Assembly (NCBI GenBank): GCA_019055375.1
Contig: JAHQIW010007266.1
Location: 248,001-312,000 of the forward strand
Source of the DNA: Parelaphostrongylus tenuis
Taxonomy: Eukaryota; Nematoda; Chromadorea; Rhabditida; Metastrongylidae
Direction: 5' to 3'
Length of the DNA: 64,000 nucleotides
Part shown: positions 1-11,023 of the stretch, in pieces
Position numbering within the stretch: the stretch's first letter is position 1
Layout of the letters: each line of letters starts with the position of its first letter
Position numbers and translations under genes: made by a program
The notes under the pieces: generated by a model
Told to the model about the DNA's origin: nothing
Seen by the model: only the letters and a program-made list of their open reading frames with translations
Databases searched by the model: none

Positions 1-424
1 GTTCCTCATGAACATTGTTTTCATTTGATTCAGTTGAAGACCGATCTTTCCACAGGCGTTATCGAAATCGGTCAACATTCGTTCCGCTTGACTGATGTTT
101 GGTGTTATGAGAACGATATCGTCAGCAAAGCGAAGATGGTTTAATTGTCGACCGTCAATTCTGACTCCCATTTCGTCCCATTCTAATGTTCGCATGACGT
201 TTTGTAGGGTGGCAATGAATAGTTCTGGCGAAAATGTATCGTCTTGTCGAACCCCTCTTCTTACGTCAATGGTGATATTGTTGTAGAATGGAGATATTTT
301 GGTCGTGAAATCTTTATAAAGCTCACGAAGGATCATTATGTACCGATTAGGGACGCCCTGGTTATCCAGAGCTTCCATAACCGCTTCTGTTTCCACTGTA
401 TCAAAGGCTTTCTTCAAATCGATG
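1..424 (-). mobile_element. RTE-type LINE fragment, reverse transcriptase palm
   Basis: Read on the minus strand this is one uninterrupted frame encoding the reverse transcriptase palm of an RTE-clade LINE. It starts with the FIDLKKAFD motif, continues through the RRGVRQDDTFSP block, and reaches the catalytic FADD box. The FADD aspartates are intact, unlike the 36 kb and 55 kb copies. The element runs off the left edge and is cut at about 424, where microsatellite DNA begins. It is a fragment, so activity is not implied. Confidence 0.9.
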
Positions 425-605
425 AAAGTGAATGCAAATAAAATAATGAAATATACAAACAGAAATTTACATGAAAGTGAATAATGAAATATACATATAC
501 ACACATACACATGTGTACATATAAGTGTACATTTACATATACGTGCATATATATGTATCTATATATGTACATAAATATACATATATATATATACATATTA
601 TTGAT
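425..605. repeat. AT-rich microsatellite
   Basis: Imperfect TA/CATA/TGTA tract next to the LINE fragment. Short open frames here are low-complexity (repeated Tyr-Ile) and not genes. Confidence 0.85.
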
Positions 606-764
606 CACTTAGTTTATTCCACTGTTACTCGTAGTAACTCCTACCACTGTGAAGTGATCCATAATGTAAGCTATGGATTGTGCACAAATGTAATTTTCCA
701 TGTTGAAATTAGTAGATGGAATAGGATACGGTTGTTTCTGTTTAAAAGAATCTTGTACTTTCAG

Positions 765-1177
765 TCAGTGGCCAAGCGTCGGAGCACCGAGTGATCAGGC
801 ATTGGCCTTGATTGATGATATTCTGGAATCATTAGAAGGTTCTACAGCTGAGTTACAAAAGATCTTTTCGATTGGCAAATTTGGCCATTTGCTTTTAACA
901 CATGCACCAATTTTGCCGAATTCGTTCCCAGACGTAGCCAATATACGTTCCAAATGGGCGCAGGTAAATGTCTCGACGTGTATTCAGTCCTCAATCATTC
1001 CACGCCACCTTTCCTAGCTGTTCTTTATCACCGTTGATTCTGCAGATTTCTGAGCCCAATCGTGATCTATCCCTGGAGAAACCTGTTCGCTTCCTGGCTG
1101 GATTACCGTGTGGTGTCAAACTGATGGCATCCCTCCACAATCTCGACGAAACTGATCTGCGTAATCTTCGAATCGAA
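765..1177 (+). CDS. Integrator complex subunit 4-like, two internal exons
   Basis: Two exons join in phase 0: 765-963 (acceptor TTTCAG, donor GTAAAT) and 1046-1177 (acceptor CTGCAG, donor GTGAGA). The second exon contains KPVRFLAGLP followed by a beta-type segment ending LRNLRIE. That pattern resembles the C-terminal domain of Integrator subunit 4, where a KPV(K/R)F..GL motif precedes a 'YPDG' segment. The first exon is a helical segment with a SLEG turn. Integrator is the nuclear complex that processes snRNA 3' ends. I could not find the following exon in the next 10 kb, and upstream exons would lie beyond the left edge, past the LINE and microsatellite. The identity rests on a short motif, so it is probable rather than certain. 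Confidence 0.55.
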
Positions 1178-1689
1178 GTGAGACTGTATACTATATTGAT
1201 CATTTCTCTAAGCTTGTAATAATATACATTAATACATATACATATATGAATATGGAATATGTAAGTGTGTAATCAAATCTGAGCTCAAGATGCAGTAAGT
1301 TCATACTCTAAATCCACTTATGTTCCGGAACAAGCAGGTCTCTTTTTATCCAAGTTTAACACACTAATATCCATTGACTGAGAACCAACGAATTGGCTCT
1401 AAAACTCGTCGGATTAATTCTTTTATGCACTGGGTACCATGGAGTGTATGGAGCGTTTTTCTGTTCGATCGTAGCACGATATCTGTGCTCCTTATTCCAA
1501 TGCATATTTTTATTAGGTTGGAAGCAGAGTTTTGGCGTACAAAAAAACTGAAAATTGTATGGATTTCAAACAACAATAATAACTGTTCTTCAAACAAAGG
1601 GCCATCATTTCTACGACTTCCTGCATCGGTCCGCCAAGTTTTGGATCTGGTTGAAGTACCATTCTGACAGACAGATTATCTTCCAAAGA

Positions 1690-1962
1690 AGCAATCGAAT
1701 CTCCCTTGTTAAGCTTTATTTGACGTTTTGCGCGGGGTTTGCCTTCGAGATCAAGATCTTCGGCATTGAAGCGTTAGAACCAGCGTCCAGAAGCAGATTC
1801 GCTTGTTGTGCCTTCCCCTTCAACTTTGTTGATTTCATGGACTGCAGCTTGTTGTGAAAAACGCTTTCCTTAATAATGACGGAATAAAACACGACCTTCG
1901 ATTGATTATTGGACATGGCGGAAGCTTGTGAAAAAGTGAAAATAAAGACGAATAATATCAAG
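1690..1962 (-). mobile_element. Mariner transposase N-terminal remnant
   Basis: On the minus strand one frame gives a helix-turn-helix region typical of mariner transposases: EINKVEGEGTTSESA, then GRWF, a stop, and RFNAEDLDLEGKPRAKR. This corresponds to the family's 'RWF.RF..GD.(S/D)LED.PRSGRP' block. Frameshifts and stops show it is dead. No catalytic domain was found next to it. Confidence 0.7.
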
Positions 1963-2064
1963 GCTTTCAGTGGGAATATCCCGCGTAAGAAACTGAAATC
2001 ATCTCATGATATGCATGGGAGTTATCTCAGCTTATCAAAGTGCCCTAGGACTGTATTTCCAACC

Positions 2065-2446
2065 GTAGTAGTACAATATGGGAGAGGTGAGGCCGACCGG
2101 GTTTTTGAGGCTTTGAACTTTGAGGCTCTCTCCGGCTTTGCATTTCGCTAATCACTTCCTAGTCGTTATTTCTGCAACCGTATCATCGTCTAAAGCTCCA
2201 TTGCTCTTACGCGCCGCTTCATTAGCATTTTTCCTCTTTTCCGCTAGGGGACATTCGTGCCGAGTAACAAACGGATTTGTTCTTACGTCAGCTTCGTTTT
2301 GAATCAAGTATAAGCAAGTTGCATCCAGAAACATCTGCAAGAAAATGCGCAATTAAACGATACGAAAATCATGCGTTTTTATGTGCTCTGGTCTACAAAT
2401 TTGCTGTTTATTGCTTTAGTGACAAGACTTATGGAAAGACCTAATA
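2065..2446 (-). mobile_element. Mariner remnant with terminal repeat
   Basis: Second mariner piece on the minus strand. It encodes NEAARKSNGALDDDTVAE, then LAKCKAGESL after a stop, which is again the mariner helix-turn-helix block. Bases 2407-2446 match the inverted terminal repeat also seen at 24938-24972 and 57810-57849, so 2446 is the 5' end of the element. The catalytic part is absent. Confidence 0.65.
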
Positions 2447-2794
2447 CAAAGGGAACTATTGAATTAGGAAACTCTTTTTCTAATTGTTTACTGTTGTGGT
2501 CGTTACTAGTTCACACATCCGAATTTACAGGTCAGTTATCCTGACAACAGAGTGGGACATTTCCGTCCTCCTCTAAGCGATATCAGAATGAATGGCACTT
2601 GGATTTCAACCATGGTGGAGTGGAATTTTCTTCTTTTTGTTCTTAGCTCACAAAATTCCTCTTTTAAGGGATCGCATCAGCTGAGTAGTTAGATTCGCTC
2701 AAAAAGGCAGTGTAGCGAAAATGTTGCACAATTACTACTTGTACATAATATATTTCATCTACATACTATTTGAAAGTGATGAAGCTCTCGACGT

Positions 2795-3069
2795 AAATTG
2801 ATCCCTGGGGAATACACCATGCATTCGCCTTAATCCAGTATCGATTGACGTTACTGAACGCATATCTGGGCTTTACAATGACTCGCGGCGACCTAGTGGT
2901 CTTTCAAGTCAGTGCTGATATCGTCTCAGACAACTCTGATACCAATTCACAAATCTCGTATGGACGGAAGGCTTGATGGGCCTCGAACATGGGATCAAAT
3001 TGTTGATCTCCGATTGGCCGATTACGTGGGCATCGCAGAGCACTTCTGACCACTGCGCCGCACGCGCTT
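2795..3069 (-). repeat. tRNA-derived SINE, family A
   Basis: About 275 bases in minus orientation. The head (high coordinates) carries a pol III A box (reverse complement of CCACTGCGCC) and a degenerate B box. The tail begins ATCCCTGGGGAATACACC. Same family at 3618, 5495, 21785, 22640 and 53275. Confidence 0.75.
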
Positions 3070-3617
3070 ATTTACATATCCATACACTGCATAAAGATGT
3101 TACACTGAAACTCGGTTCCCAAAGATGTACACCAATAGCAGCTTTTATAGGTAATAATCACATCGTCTGAAGCATGGACCGATGCAGCTGACGTCACTTT
3201 GACTCTTGTTCTGCGGTCACATTCATTTAAAAAGGATATTTTTGGTGATCATTTGTACACTTTATTTTATGTTTAATTGCCTTATGGTCTTCTCTGCTAC
3301 GCCGTTGCTTTCTTTTGTTTCCCTTTTTTTCTTTAATCTGTTGTTCCAGTGCCACTGCTTGAATCACCCAGCGGGGCCCAACCATCATCAGTACAATTAC
3401 GTGTCCATCCGATGACAAGAACTTGAAAGTAAACCGAGAGGAATATGAATCTCAGCTTACAAATATGTGTACAATTGAATGACGTGAATGTCGTGTTTTA
3501 ATGAAGGAATAAATATGTAGATAAACAGTCGATTACGGGAGAGAACTTGCGTTCGTATAGATGTGAAGTGTCATTGAACTAACGACTAGGTGACAGACCA
3601 TACTTGGGCTGATGTTG
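3070..3617. other. No gene recognised
   Basis: AT-rich spacer between two SINE copies. Overlapping open frames on both strands (3206-3418) look like chance frames, with no splice context or recognisable protein. Confidence 0.4.
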
Positions 3618-3872
3618 ATCAATCCCCGAGAAAGTACACCATATATTCCTCTTCCGCATCGGTTGAGATGATTAGTTGCATATCGGACCTTCATAGTGTG
3701 ACTCATGCTGGCCTACCGATGTATATCAAGTCGGTCTGCTATCCTTCCAGACAAGTCTGGTACTAATCCACAGACCCCCGACGGTTCGGTGACCCTTGCG
3801 CACGGGATCGAACCATTGACCATCGGTTCGTCGGACACGTGCTGCAAAGCGCCTCTGACTGCATTCTGTGTA
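3618..3872 (-). repeat. tRNA-derived SINE, family A
   Basis: Minus-oriented copy. It contains CCAGACAAGTCTGG and the B box reverse complement GGGATCGAACC, the same blocks as the other family A copies. Confidence 0.7.
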
Positions 3873-4293
3873 GAATTTTAAATATAGCATTAGATTTATT
3901 CGTAGAGGAGATTTAGAATATCACATAGACATCATGGTGTTGAGGCCCCGTTTTGTATGTAAACCCATCTTGATAATGCTTCATAAAGCGACTATCGTTA
4001 CGAACGGATTTTCAATCAGAATTCTGTCCAATTTGTGAGAATCTAAAATGAGTCTACAAACAGGTAACTGTTAACAATTAATAGTAGAATCGACACATTT
4101 TATTCACAACTTTTCGAGAAATAAGATAAAACTAATACGAAATGAATCTCAGTGCCTGAGGCCTCCTGTGAGGCAATATCTTAGATTCATTGCTATCGTT
4201 CTATAATACTCTTTATCACAGTCAGTACACGTTCTATTCACCTTTGGATATAATTTCATCTGACATTTGCAATCCAAACTCAACATGTTCCTT

Positions 4294-4323
4294 ACGACGA
4301 CGACGACGACGACGATGATGATG
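4294..4323. repeat. ACG/ATG trinucleotide repeat
   Basis: Run of ACG then ATG triplets, just beyond the 3' end of the minus-strand gene whose stop is at 4379. Confidence 0.8.
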
Positions 4324-4378
4324 TAGGTGATGATGACGTAATATAAGACTAGAGCACAGAAGAACACCGGAGAATGCG

Positions 4379-5334
4379 TTATTCCGATTGAATCGTCGGA
4401 ATAATCGGATTTGAGAAGATCTTGTCGCCTTTTCCAAAATAATCCACGTGTGTCGGTGATTCGAGTAGCTGATCATTGAATATGGGGAAATTTAGCTGAC
4501 CATTAGGTAGTACAGGGCTTTCCCTCAACGAGATCGTGTCGCTTTCTCCTGTAATGGGAACGAGCACATGAGTTCAAAATGTTCTAGTTTTATACAAGAC
4601 TAATAACCTTAAGGGGATTTAGTATCAGTAGTAATAGTGATTTGGGAAGCCTAATAATCATGCAAATCTCTAAAGATTTCGAGAAGTTCAGAAGAACTAG
4701 CATAAAGATGACGTACCGGAGTTGGAGATGTCAAGATGGTTGACGACATCGAAACATCCTTCCTCAGGTATCTGGAGATGCCTCATAAGTTTGGAACAAG
4801 AGAGGAATGAGTCTCCGCACTACAAAGAATAGACATATGACCCTGAGCCTAAGCCAAAGCCAAAAAAGACCTTTCCTTCTACGTTGCACTAAAAAAATTC
4901 AAATCAAGTGGTCCAACCTTGGTCGGAGATTTCGTTGGACTAGAGTCGTCGATGGTAGGAATCCATTCGATATACTCGCCTTCTTCTACGTCGTCACTGT
5001 TGCTCAGGCCTTCGCTTGTTGATGCGGAACTTCCTGGATCGTGTAAGAGTTCACCTGGCTCCGGACTATTTGTTCGAGTTTCTCCGCACAATTCTTCAAG
5101 ACCTTCGTAGGGATCGACAAATCCTGACTCATTTTGTACAAATTCAATTATACGATTACATTCTTTGTATTCATGGACTTGTTCGCTGCTTGTTGAGGGC
5201 TGCTGAGAATCCCACGAAGAGGCTACTTCTCTCTGGAAAGCCAGGACCTCTTCATAAGTGGGAGCGATTGGTCGGTGATAAGCACGACATACAGACAGTT
5301 TGTGTTTATGAAAGTACTTCGCACGACGGAACAT
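4379..5334 (-). CDS. Unrecognised 229-residue protein, three exons
   Basis: I do not recognise this gene, but the model is coherent. Exon 1 is 5334-4918 (139 codons, donor GTTGGA). Exon 2 is 4819-4717 (acceptor TTCTTTGTAG, donor GTACGT). Exon 3 is 4548-4379 (acceptor CATTACAG, stop TAA). Introns are 98 and 168 bases; the second splits a Gly codon as G|GA and the phase fits. The N-terminus is basic and Cys/His-bearing (MFRRAKYFHKHK). The middle is acidic and Ser/Pro-rich, with a DDVEEGEYIEW patch and repeated SPTK, a proline-directed phosphorylation-type motif. The C-terminus is Pro/Asn-rich. The ATG follows an ATAATTTCAG acceptor by 13 bases, which could be a trans-splice site or an internal acceptor, so an upstream exon is possible. 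No TE similarity was seen. Confidence 0.6.
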
Positions 5335-5494
5335 CGATTGGCAGCATCTGAAATTATTGATATTTTGATCGATCCATTAGGAGATCAGGAGAGACTCTCA
5401 CTAAACCTCGTCACCAAGGATGAAAGCCATCTCACAAAAGGTACTTTTCTATACACAGCTTGCCCGAAGTTGGTGTAAAGCTCTAAAGGACACT

Positions 5495-6248
5495 CACGGC
5501 GTTAATGGATCCCTGGGGATATGCCATGCAGTCAATTCCATCGTAGATTTATGGATGTGACCGACGGTATATTTGTCCATTGAAGCGACTGGCGGTGCCC
5601 TACCGATATATCAAGTCAGTATATCTGCCCAGTATATACGCAGCAGAAACCTGGTCGCTACGTAAGCAGGATGAAAGATCACTTGCCGTTATCGAACGCG
5701 CAGTCGAAAGGTCGATGCTAGGAGTATCTCGTATTTCACAAATGAGACAAAGGATCCGAACTTCCGACCTACGTCAACGATCGAAAATCAGAGACGCCGT
5801 TCTACACGTCAGGATATCGAAAATAAGGTGGGCCGGACACGTGGATGCGCTTCAATGACAACCGATGGACGAGAGCCGTTACCGACTGGATTCCTCGGGA
5901 CGTCAAGCGCTCTAAAGGAAGACCACTGACCCGTTGGTCCGATTTCTTCACGAAAGCGATGGAAGAAAGATATGATGCTCAGCGAATTCCTAGAGCGAGG
6001 AGGACCCACTGGGCTACTCTTGCACGCGATAGGGAAAAATGGAAGAGTTGCTGGTACCCGCTCGAGTCACTCGACGATCAACGGGACGACAGGTGATATC
6101 TGCCCTTCCAGACAAGTCTGGTGCCGACCCCCCAAAGCCGGAGATGGAAGGTATGGTGAGCCTTAGGTGCGGGATCGAACCATTGACCATCGGTTGATTG
6201 ACTATATCATGCGCCGCAGAACACCTCTAGCCACTGCGCCGCACGAGC
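5495..6248 (-). repeat. SINE family A split by a LINE insertion
   Basis: The tail half lies at 5495-5630 and the promoter half at 6096-6248. Removing 5631-6095 restores a normal family A SINE. The 10 bases ATATCTGCCC occur at 5621-5630 and again at 6096-6105, flanking the insert as a target-site duplication. Confidence 0.8.
5631..6095 (+). mobile_element. 5'-truncated RTE-type LINE, 3' end
   Basis: Encodes the C-terminal tail of RTE reverse transcriptase: AETWSLRKQDERSLAVIE, RQRSKIRDAVLH, KIRWAGH, then a one-base frameshift and NRWTRAVTDWIPRDVKR, then the terminal DDQRDDR. The 3' end is CGACAGGTG. It begins in mid-domain, which is typical of 5' truncation on insertion. Confidence 0.9.
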
Positions 6249-6278
6249 TCTCGAGGTTGGCTTATCTGTTTCAAAGAC

Positions 6279-6414
6279 GATGGCCAACGTTTCGCGGCGA
6301 TTTTGCCTTCCTCAGAGTCTCTGAACTACTTATACTACTTACTTTTGAAGTGCCCAATATAGGTACCATGGTGACTATGCGAATTAAGGAGGTCGCCGCG
6401 AAACGTTAGCTATC
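6279..6414. repeat. Foldback element with hammerhead-like motif
   Basis: Inverted arms 6279-6300 and 6393-6414 match at 20 of 22 positions. Read on the minus strand the left arm contains CTGAGGAAGGC followed by GCCGCGAAACG, a variant of the CTGAAGAAGGC...GCCGAAACG motif recurring in this window. Confidence 0.55.
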
Positions 6415-7018
6415 GTTTCTCTGAAGGGAAAACTACCAGCATTGAGCAAATTTTATTTAAGAAAAGAACAGTTTGGGAGATAAGTAAGAGACCAAAGATT
6501 AAGTTTGCTGGAAAAAAGGTCCAAACTTCAGCCGAAACACGACAAATCCTCCCTACCTGCACTCGAGAATCAATTCACAACAGTCCCGTAATAGATGTTG
6601 AACCTCCTCCGTACCGTTTTCGAAGGCCCTCAACATTCCTGCCGGGGCTGAATAGGCTTTTTTTGCTAATTTCCCTTCGGAAAAAAAAGATTTCGACAAA
6701 ATTCAAGGCTAATATTGATGTTTTCTGTGTACAGAATGTTGTGGAAAATCTTCAGCGAACGGCTTAAGAACATTAGAAGTTACCACTATCCAGTTTCTGC
6801 ATTCCAGCTGATACGTAGCAATGAATGTTTGGTATTTCTTCTCCATATCGATTACGACGGAGATGAGAAATCCGAGCTATTCATTACTAAGCACTTTTGC
6901 CTACAGTCTCATTTCCGAATGATAACTCAGGTGTTTCGTTTCGTATCGATTCCGATTAGCATAAATACTAAACAACTCACTATCGACCGACGTGGGAATT
7001 TGTGGAAATAACGTGCTT

Positions 7019-7186
7019 ATGTCGTCCAAAAAATTTAACGACATTTCCGTCAGTGACACCGCGAAAGACACGAAAGTCAATCGTTCAAGTCCTGAAACGA
7101 CTCAGAAATCTCCTTCTAAAAAAGAAAAATCAAGGGATAAGGATATCAGAGGAGAAATGATAGAATGGCGTGTTTATCGAGGTGAT
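7019..7186 (+). CDS. Possible 5' exon, charged protein
   Basis: An ATG opens a 56-codon frame rich in Lys, Ser and Asp (for example SPSKKEKSRDKD). It runs to a possible donor (ATCGAG then GTGATT), with a stop two codons later. Composition suggests a disordered coding exon. No partner exon was found, so it could equally be a short chance ORF. Confidence 0.2.
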
Positions 7187-7189
7187 TAG

Positions 7190-10100
7190 GAATTGTACCC
7201 GATACAGTTTTGTATGGAAACGTTTATATTTCTCACGAATTAGTGAACCCTATAAGTGTTTTCCATCAGATCACACAACTCTGGGACTACTAGCATATCA
7301 GTCTGATTTTTCCCCGCTATAATCGATGGACTATGCCTTATGAAGCAATAACCCAGTAACCATAAAGACTTTCTAGTAACCCTTGAAGTCTAACAAACAA
7401 CCCTAGATAATCTAAGTTACCTTCATAACAGCAAAGGCGAGCATTCAATACTATAGTATTTTCACAAGCACTTACAATCAGCAATAAGACTGCGTAGAAT
7501 TTGAAGCATATAGAGCTCTATAAAACAAACCACATGTTTTACTGTCAAAATTGGCAATTTAAGAATTTCCTAAGGTCTAAACATGTTCACGTAAAACCTA
7601 AAATAAGGGGAAAGCTAGCGACATGTGTTCAGCCTCACTTTACAACTAGTTTAAGGATTACTAATCAGTATAGGAAGATGGTACTACAATGGAGATCAGA
7701 ACTGAGCAACCACAAACTTGGGCATATAAACAACTGGTAAAGCCCTTCTCAGAAAACGTTGAAAGTTACTAGCTGAAAGCCTATACATTTCGATTTCCAG
7801 TGGAAGCGAAATTACAATGTGTAAAGAAAAAATCCGAAGGGAAATCATCTTCACGTTGGAATTCGAAACAATTTCACACACATCATCTTCTACTGAGTGA
7901 TATGGGATTTATCTTACCGAAATTGAATTAACGATTTCCAACAATTTTTACTAACCTTAATTATCAATCAACAGTTTTTATCAGCATTTTTATCTTTTTT
8001 TCTCCGTTAACGTCGTGATATTGGCTAGAATAACAAAGTTCATGTAACTGAAGTAACAATTCGTTAGAGTAAAATGGGAAGATGATGATGAAGGCTCGCC
8101 GAACAGTTGAAGGGCACGATAGATGGGCTCACACCAAACCAGTGGGTACACGAGGCCCCACCGATGAGTGCTAATCTTATAGAGCAAAAAGAAAAAGGTA
8201 GATATTTTTTGGGGTTTTCTTTTCCGTTTCTTGAAAGCCTAGTCCACATATCAATGAGGCGGAGAGATTTCGAATTACATAAGAACGTGGCGAATCAGGA
8301 AAATCTCGATGGCCATCGGTCGCAATCCAGACTCGCTATAAAACCACAGTGATTCATGGTATATTGAGCGAACAGAGACATTTTTAGCTCGTGGGCTAGA
8401 ATCGCCCCCGATCAGTTGAAATGAAGAGGGTTTTTCAAGAAGAAATCGATATGCACGGAGAGTACAATTCAATTGATGCTGGCTGTGGGGAAGTGCAAAG
8501 TGCTGGCTGACTGACTTTGTAAAGCAGTTCGGATTGACATCGATGACGATCTTCCCACCGATGACAAGACGGACGGACGGACAGACTGGTGCTGCTCGTG
8601 GTAGAGAACTTTTCAGTACACGAATTCACGACTAAGTTGCGTACGCGAGTGGGGATAACGCTAAGAAGCGGTGGTCCCTGAGAATTTGGTCGTCATCGAG
8701 CTGATTGCAATTTCATCAGTCACCTATACTGAGGGCAAGACTATGGCCAAAACTGAGCAAAACTGATCTGATCTCAATGAAATCGCACAACGTGAATCTG
8801 ATGTGTGCGCGGATGGATTCAAGGAAACGACGACGACACGCACGTCACTGATTCTCCGGAGGGAATCGACCGCTCGTCGGCGCTTCCCCGACGAACTCTA
8901 AACTTCACTGAGTATGGGGAATCGGTTGGTTCCGATCCGAGGATATTGTCTATTTAGAAGGTGTGCAGACCTCCGAGGAACACCACACCATCAGCGAAAT
9001 CAAGCCACTTCAATAATTTCGCGGACTACTTAGCCAAATCTTAGTGGTAAAGCAGTTCTGATTCAGTTTTCTTCTCTCCCGATATTTTTTCCACTATTCA
9101 TCGATCGCGCTATTCATTTTGCGCTAATTACATTTATTTGTCATCACATTTCAGACTAAGCAAGGAAAAAAATTAACGAACATGGGAAATCGCACTTCAT
9201 ACAAAAACTTTTTTTCCCAACTTCACCTTTTTCTCAACTTTTCTCAATTCAAACTTTGTCCAGTACATTAATGGGCAATACAATACTCAATGGTCAGATA
9301 GTCAATAGTTGCCAATAGAAGAAAATTCGAAACAACGCAGCGTCATCGTTTGTGCAAAAGTGATGTCTAAGGGGAACTGCGCGCCCAGCTCAGTACTCTT
9401 CCGGGACTTGTGATCTAATCGACTGAGAGTCTTCGGCCAGAGGGGAAGCGCCCCATAGGGGGATTCTATCGACTCGGATCATTCATTCGGCTCTCAAGGC
9501 GACGACGACGGTCGAGGAACCGTAGCAACCGAATAAACATTGTTATGAACCCAATAGCGGTTAAGCTATCTCTCAGCCTCGGCTTCGATTGCATAATCCA
9601 GTATTATTCCTGAATAAGCAGGTCCAAGGTTGCTAACAACAGTAATCAATAAATTGCTTCTCAGTCGCTACTATAGCCGCGGATCAGCTTATCGAGGAGA
9701 AATACTAATTTATTATAAACCTCCTGTAGACAGAAGAACCCTAGAGAATATATCAAGATGAGTTAAATAGAAAAATTTGACTAAAGGGAGTCGCGTCGAC
9801 GATCTACGCAGCAGGGACGACGTCGCTTGGCTCGACGACATCGACACTGAGCAATCAGAGAGACTCAGTCCGATGGGAATCGAACCAGAGTGTTGAGTTC
9901 TGTGGCTTTTCTTTCTTCTTGATGAGCCAAATACGAGGTTCGAGCAATAGAATCGTTTTTAACAGCCGACTTTATATATAAAGTTTATTTCAATCATATC
10001 GTGTTTTCCTGGCTCATTAGAGAAAACCAGAGAACTTTTGGTTAATAGAGTTAGCTGGTCGGTCTTTGAAATTACACTGAGAAGTCGTGCTGTTATCAAA

Positions 10101-11023
10101 TTGAACAACTGACTAATTAAGTGGTTATTTAGCGTAGAGAATTCAGCTCTGAAAGGAATAGAACTACTCGAAGATCACTTAGAAATTGACAGAATCGGTT
10201 TGGGCTGAGAGCTTGCCGCTATTGAAAATTTACAAGGTCTTGAAAAATTTTCGGCTGACAGCGAAAAGAAAAAACGTGTTTATTTAGACGATTGTCTTGG
10301 GCCACGTGACAATATCAAAGTTGTCCGGAGAGAACACAGAAAGGCTCTCTGAAATCACACGATTCGTCTCGTCTTATGCACTGATTTTTGAAATAAACAA
10401 AATTTCTCTCGCGGGAATTCCATCAGTTTTCGCTTACAACGAATAGAATACAATTCATCGTAGATCACAGAGACGACTAGTAGTAGATTGTGAGTTGTCT
10501 CGACATCTGCTCGAACTGCTGAATGAATTGCAAATGGCATTGCCTTTCTGTGCGTTGTTGTTGTTATTCTGCCACTATCCTTCTCTTTCAGAGCGATTTT
10601 GAATTGTTCCAGTATTTTTACGAGGAAATTGCTGTGAACTCAGTTTTCTTTTATTTGCAGATCATAAATCTTAGGGCCGTAAAGGGCTGGAACTCGTTTA
10701 ATTTTGTTTTAAACCATGAAATATTCCCAATACTTTCCAATCTCGTCGTCCTGATAGCTCTTACGGGAGCGCATTTCGTATTATCACTGGACTTATATCC
10801 CTCCATCTCGTTGAACTTGATTCATTCTCTCAGAGATATCCACAAAAATCAGCCTCTTACCACCCGCCACAAACTCCTTTCGAAAGATCAAATGCTTTTC
10901 AAATACGGTAGAGTGGTCAGGTCCGCAATCGACGCGCAACGGCGTGATTTCCGTGATTCTGCGGCGAATCAATTATGACGTGTTGGCGGCAAAGTAAGAC
11001 AATTTGAACGCTGCTATTCCGCG
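7190..11023. other. Intergenic stretch upstream of psf-2
   Basis: No gene recognised. It is AT-rich to about 8 kb, with patches of higher GC at 8.5-9.0 and 9.37-9.56 kb that show no convincing coding frame. A 151-codon frame at 10523-10978 has hydrophobic, biased composition, no splice signals and no recognisable family. Confidence 0.35.

Noticed and set aside
10523..10978. 151-codon open frame just upstream of psf-2
   Set aside because: Composition is hydrophobic and erratic, there are no splice or start signals, and no family pattern was seen; most likely a chance frame.
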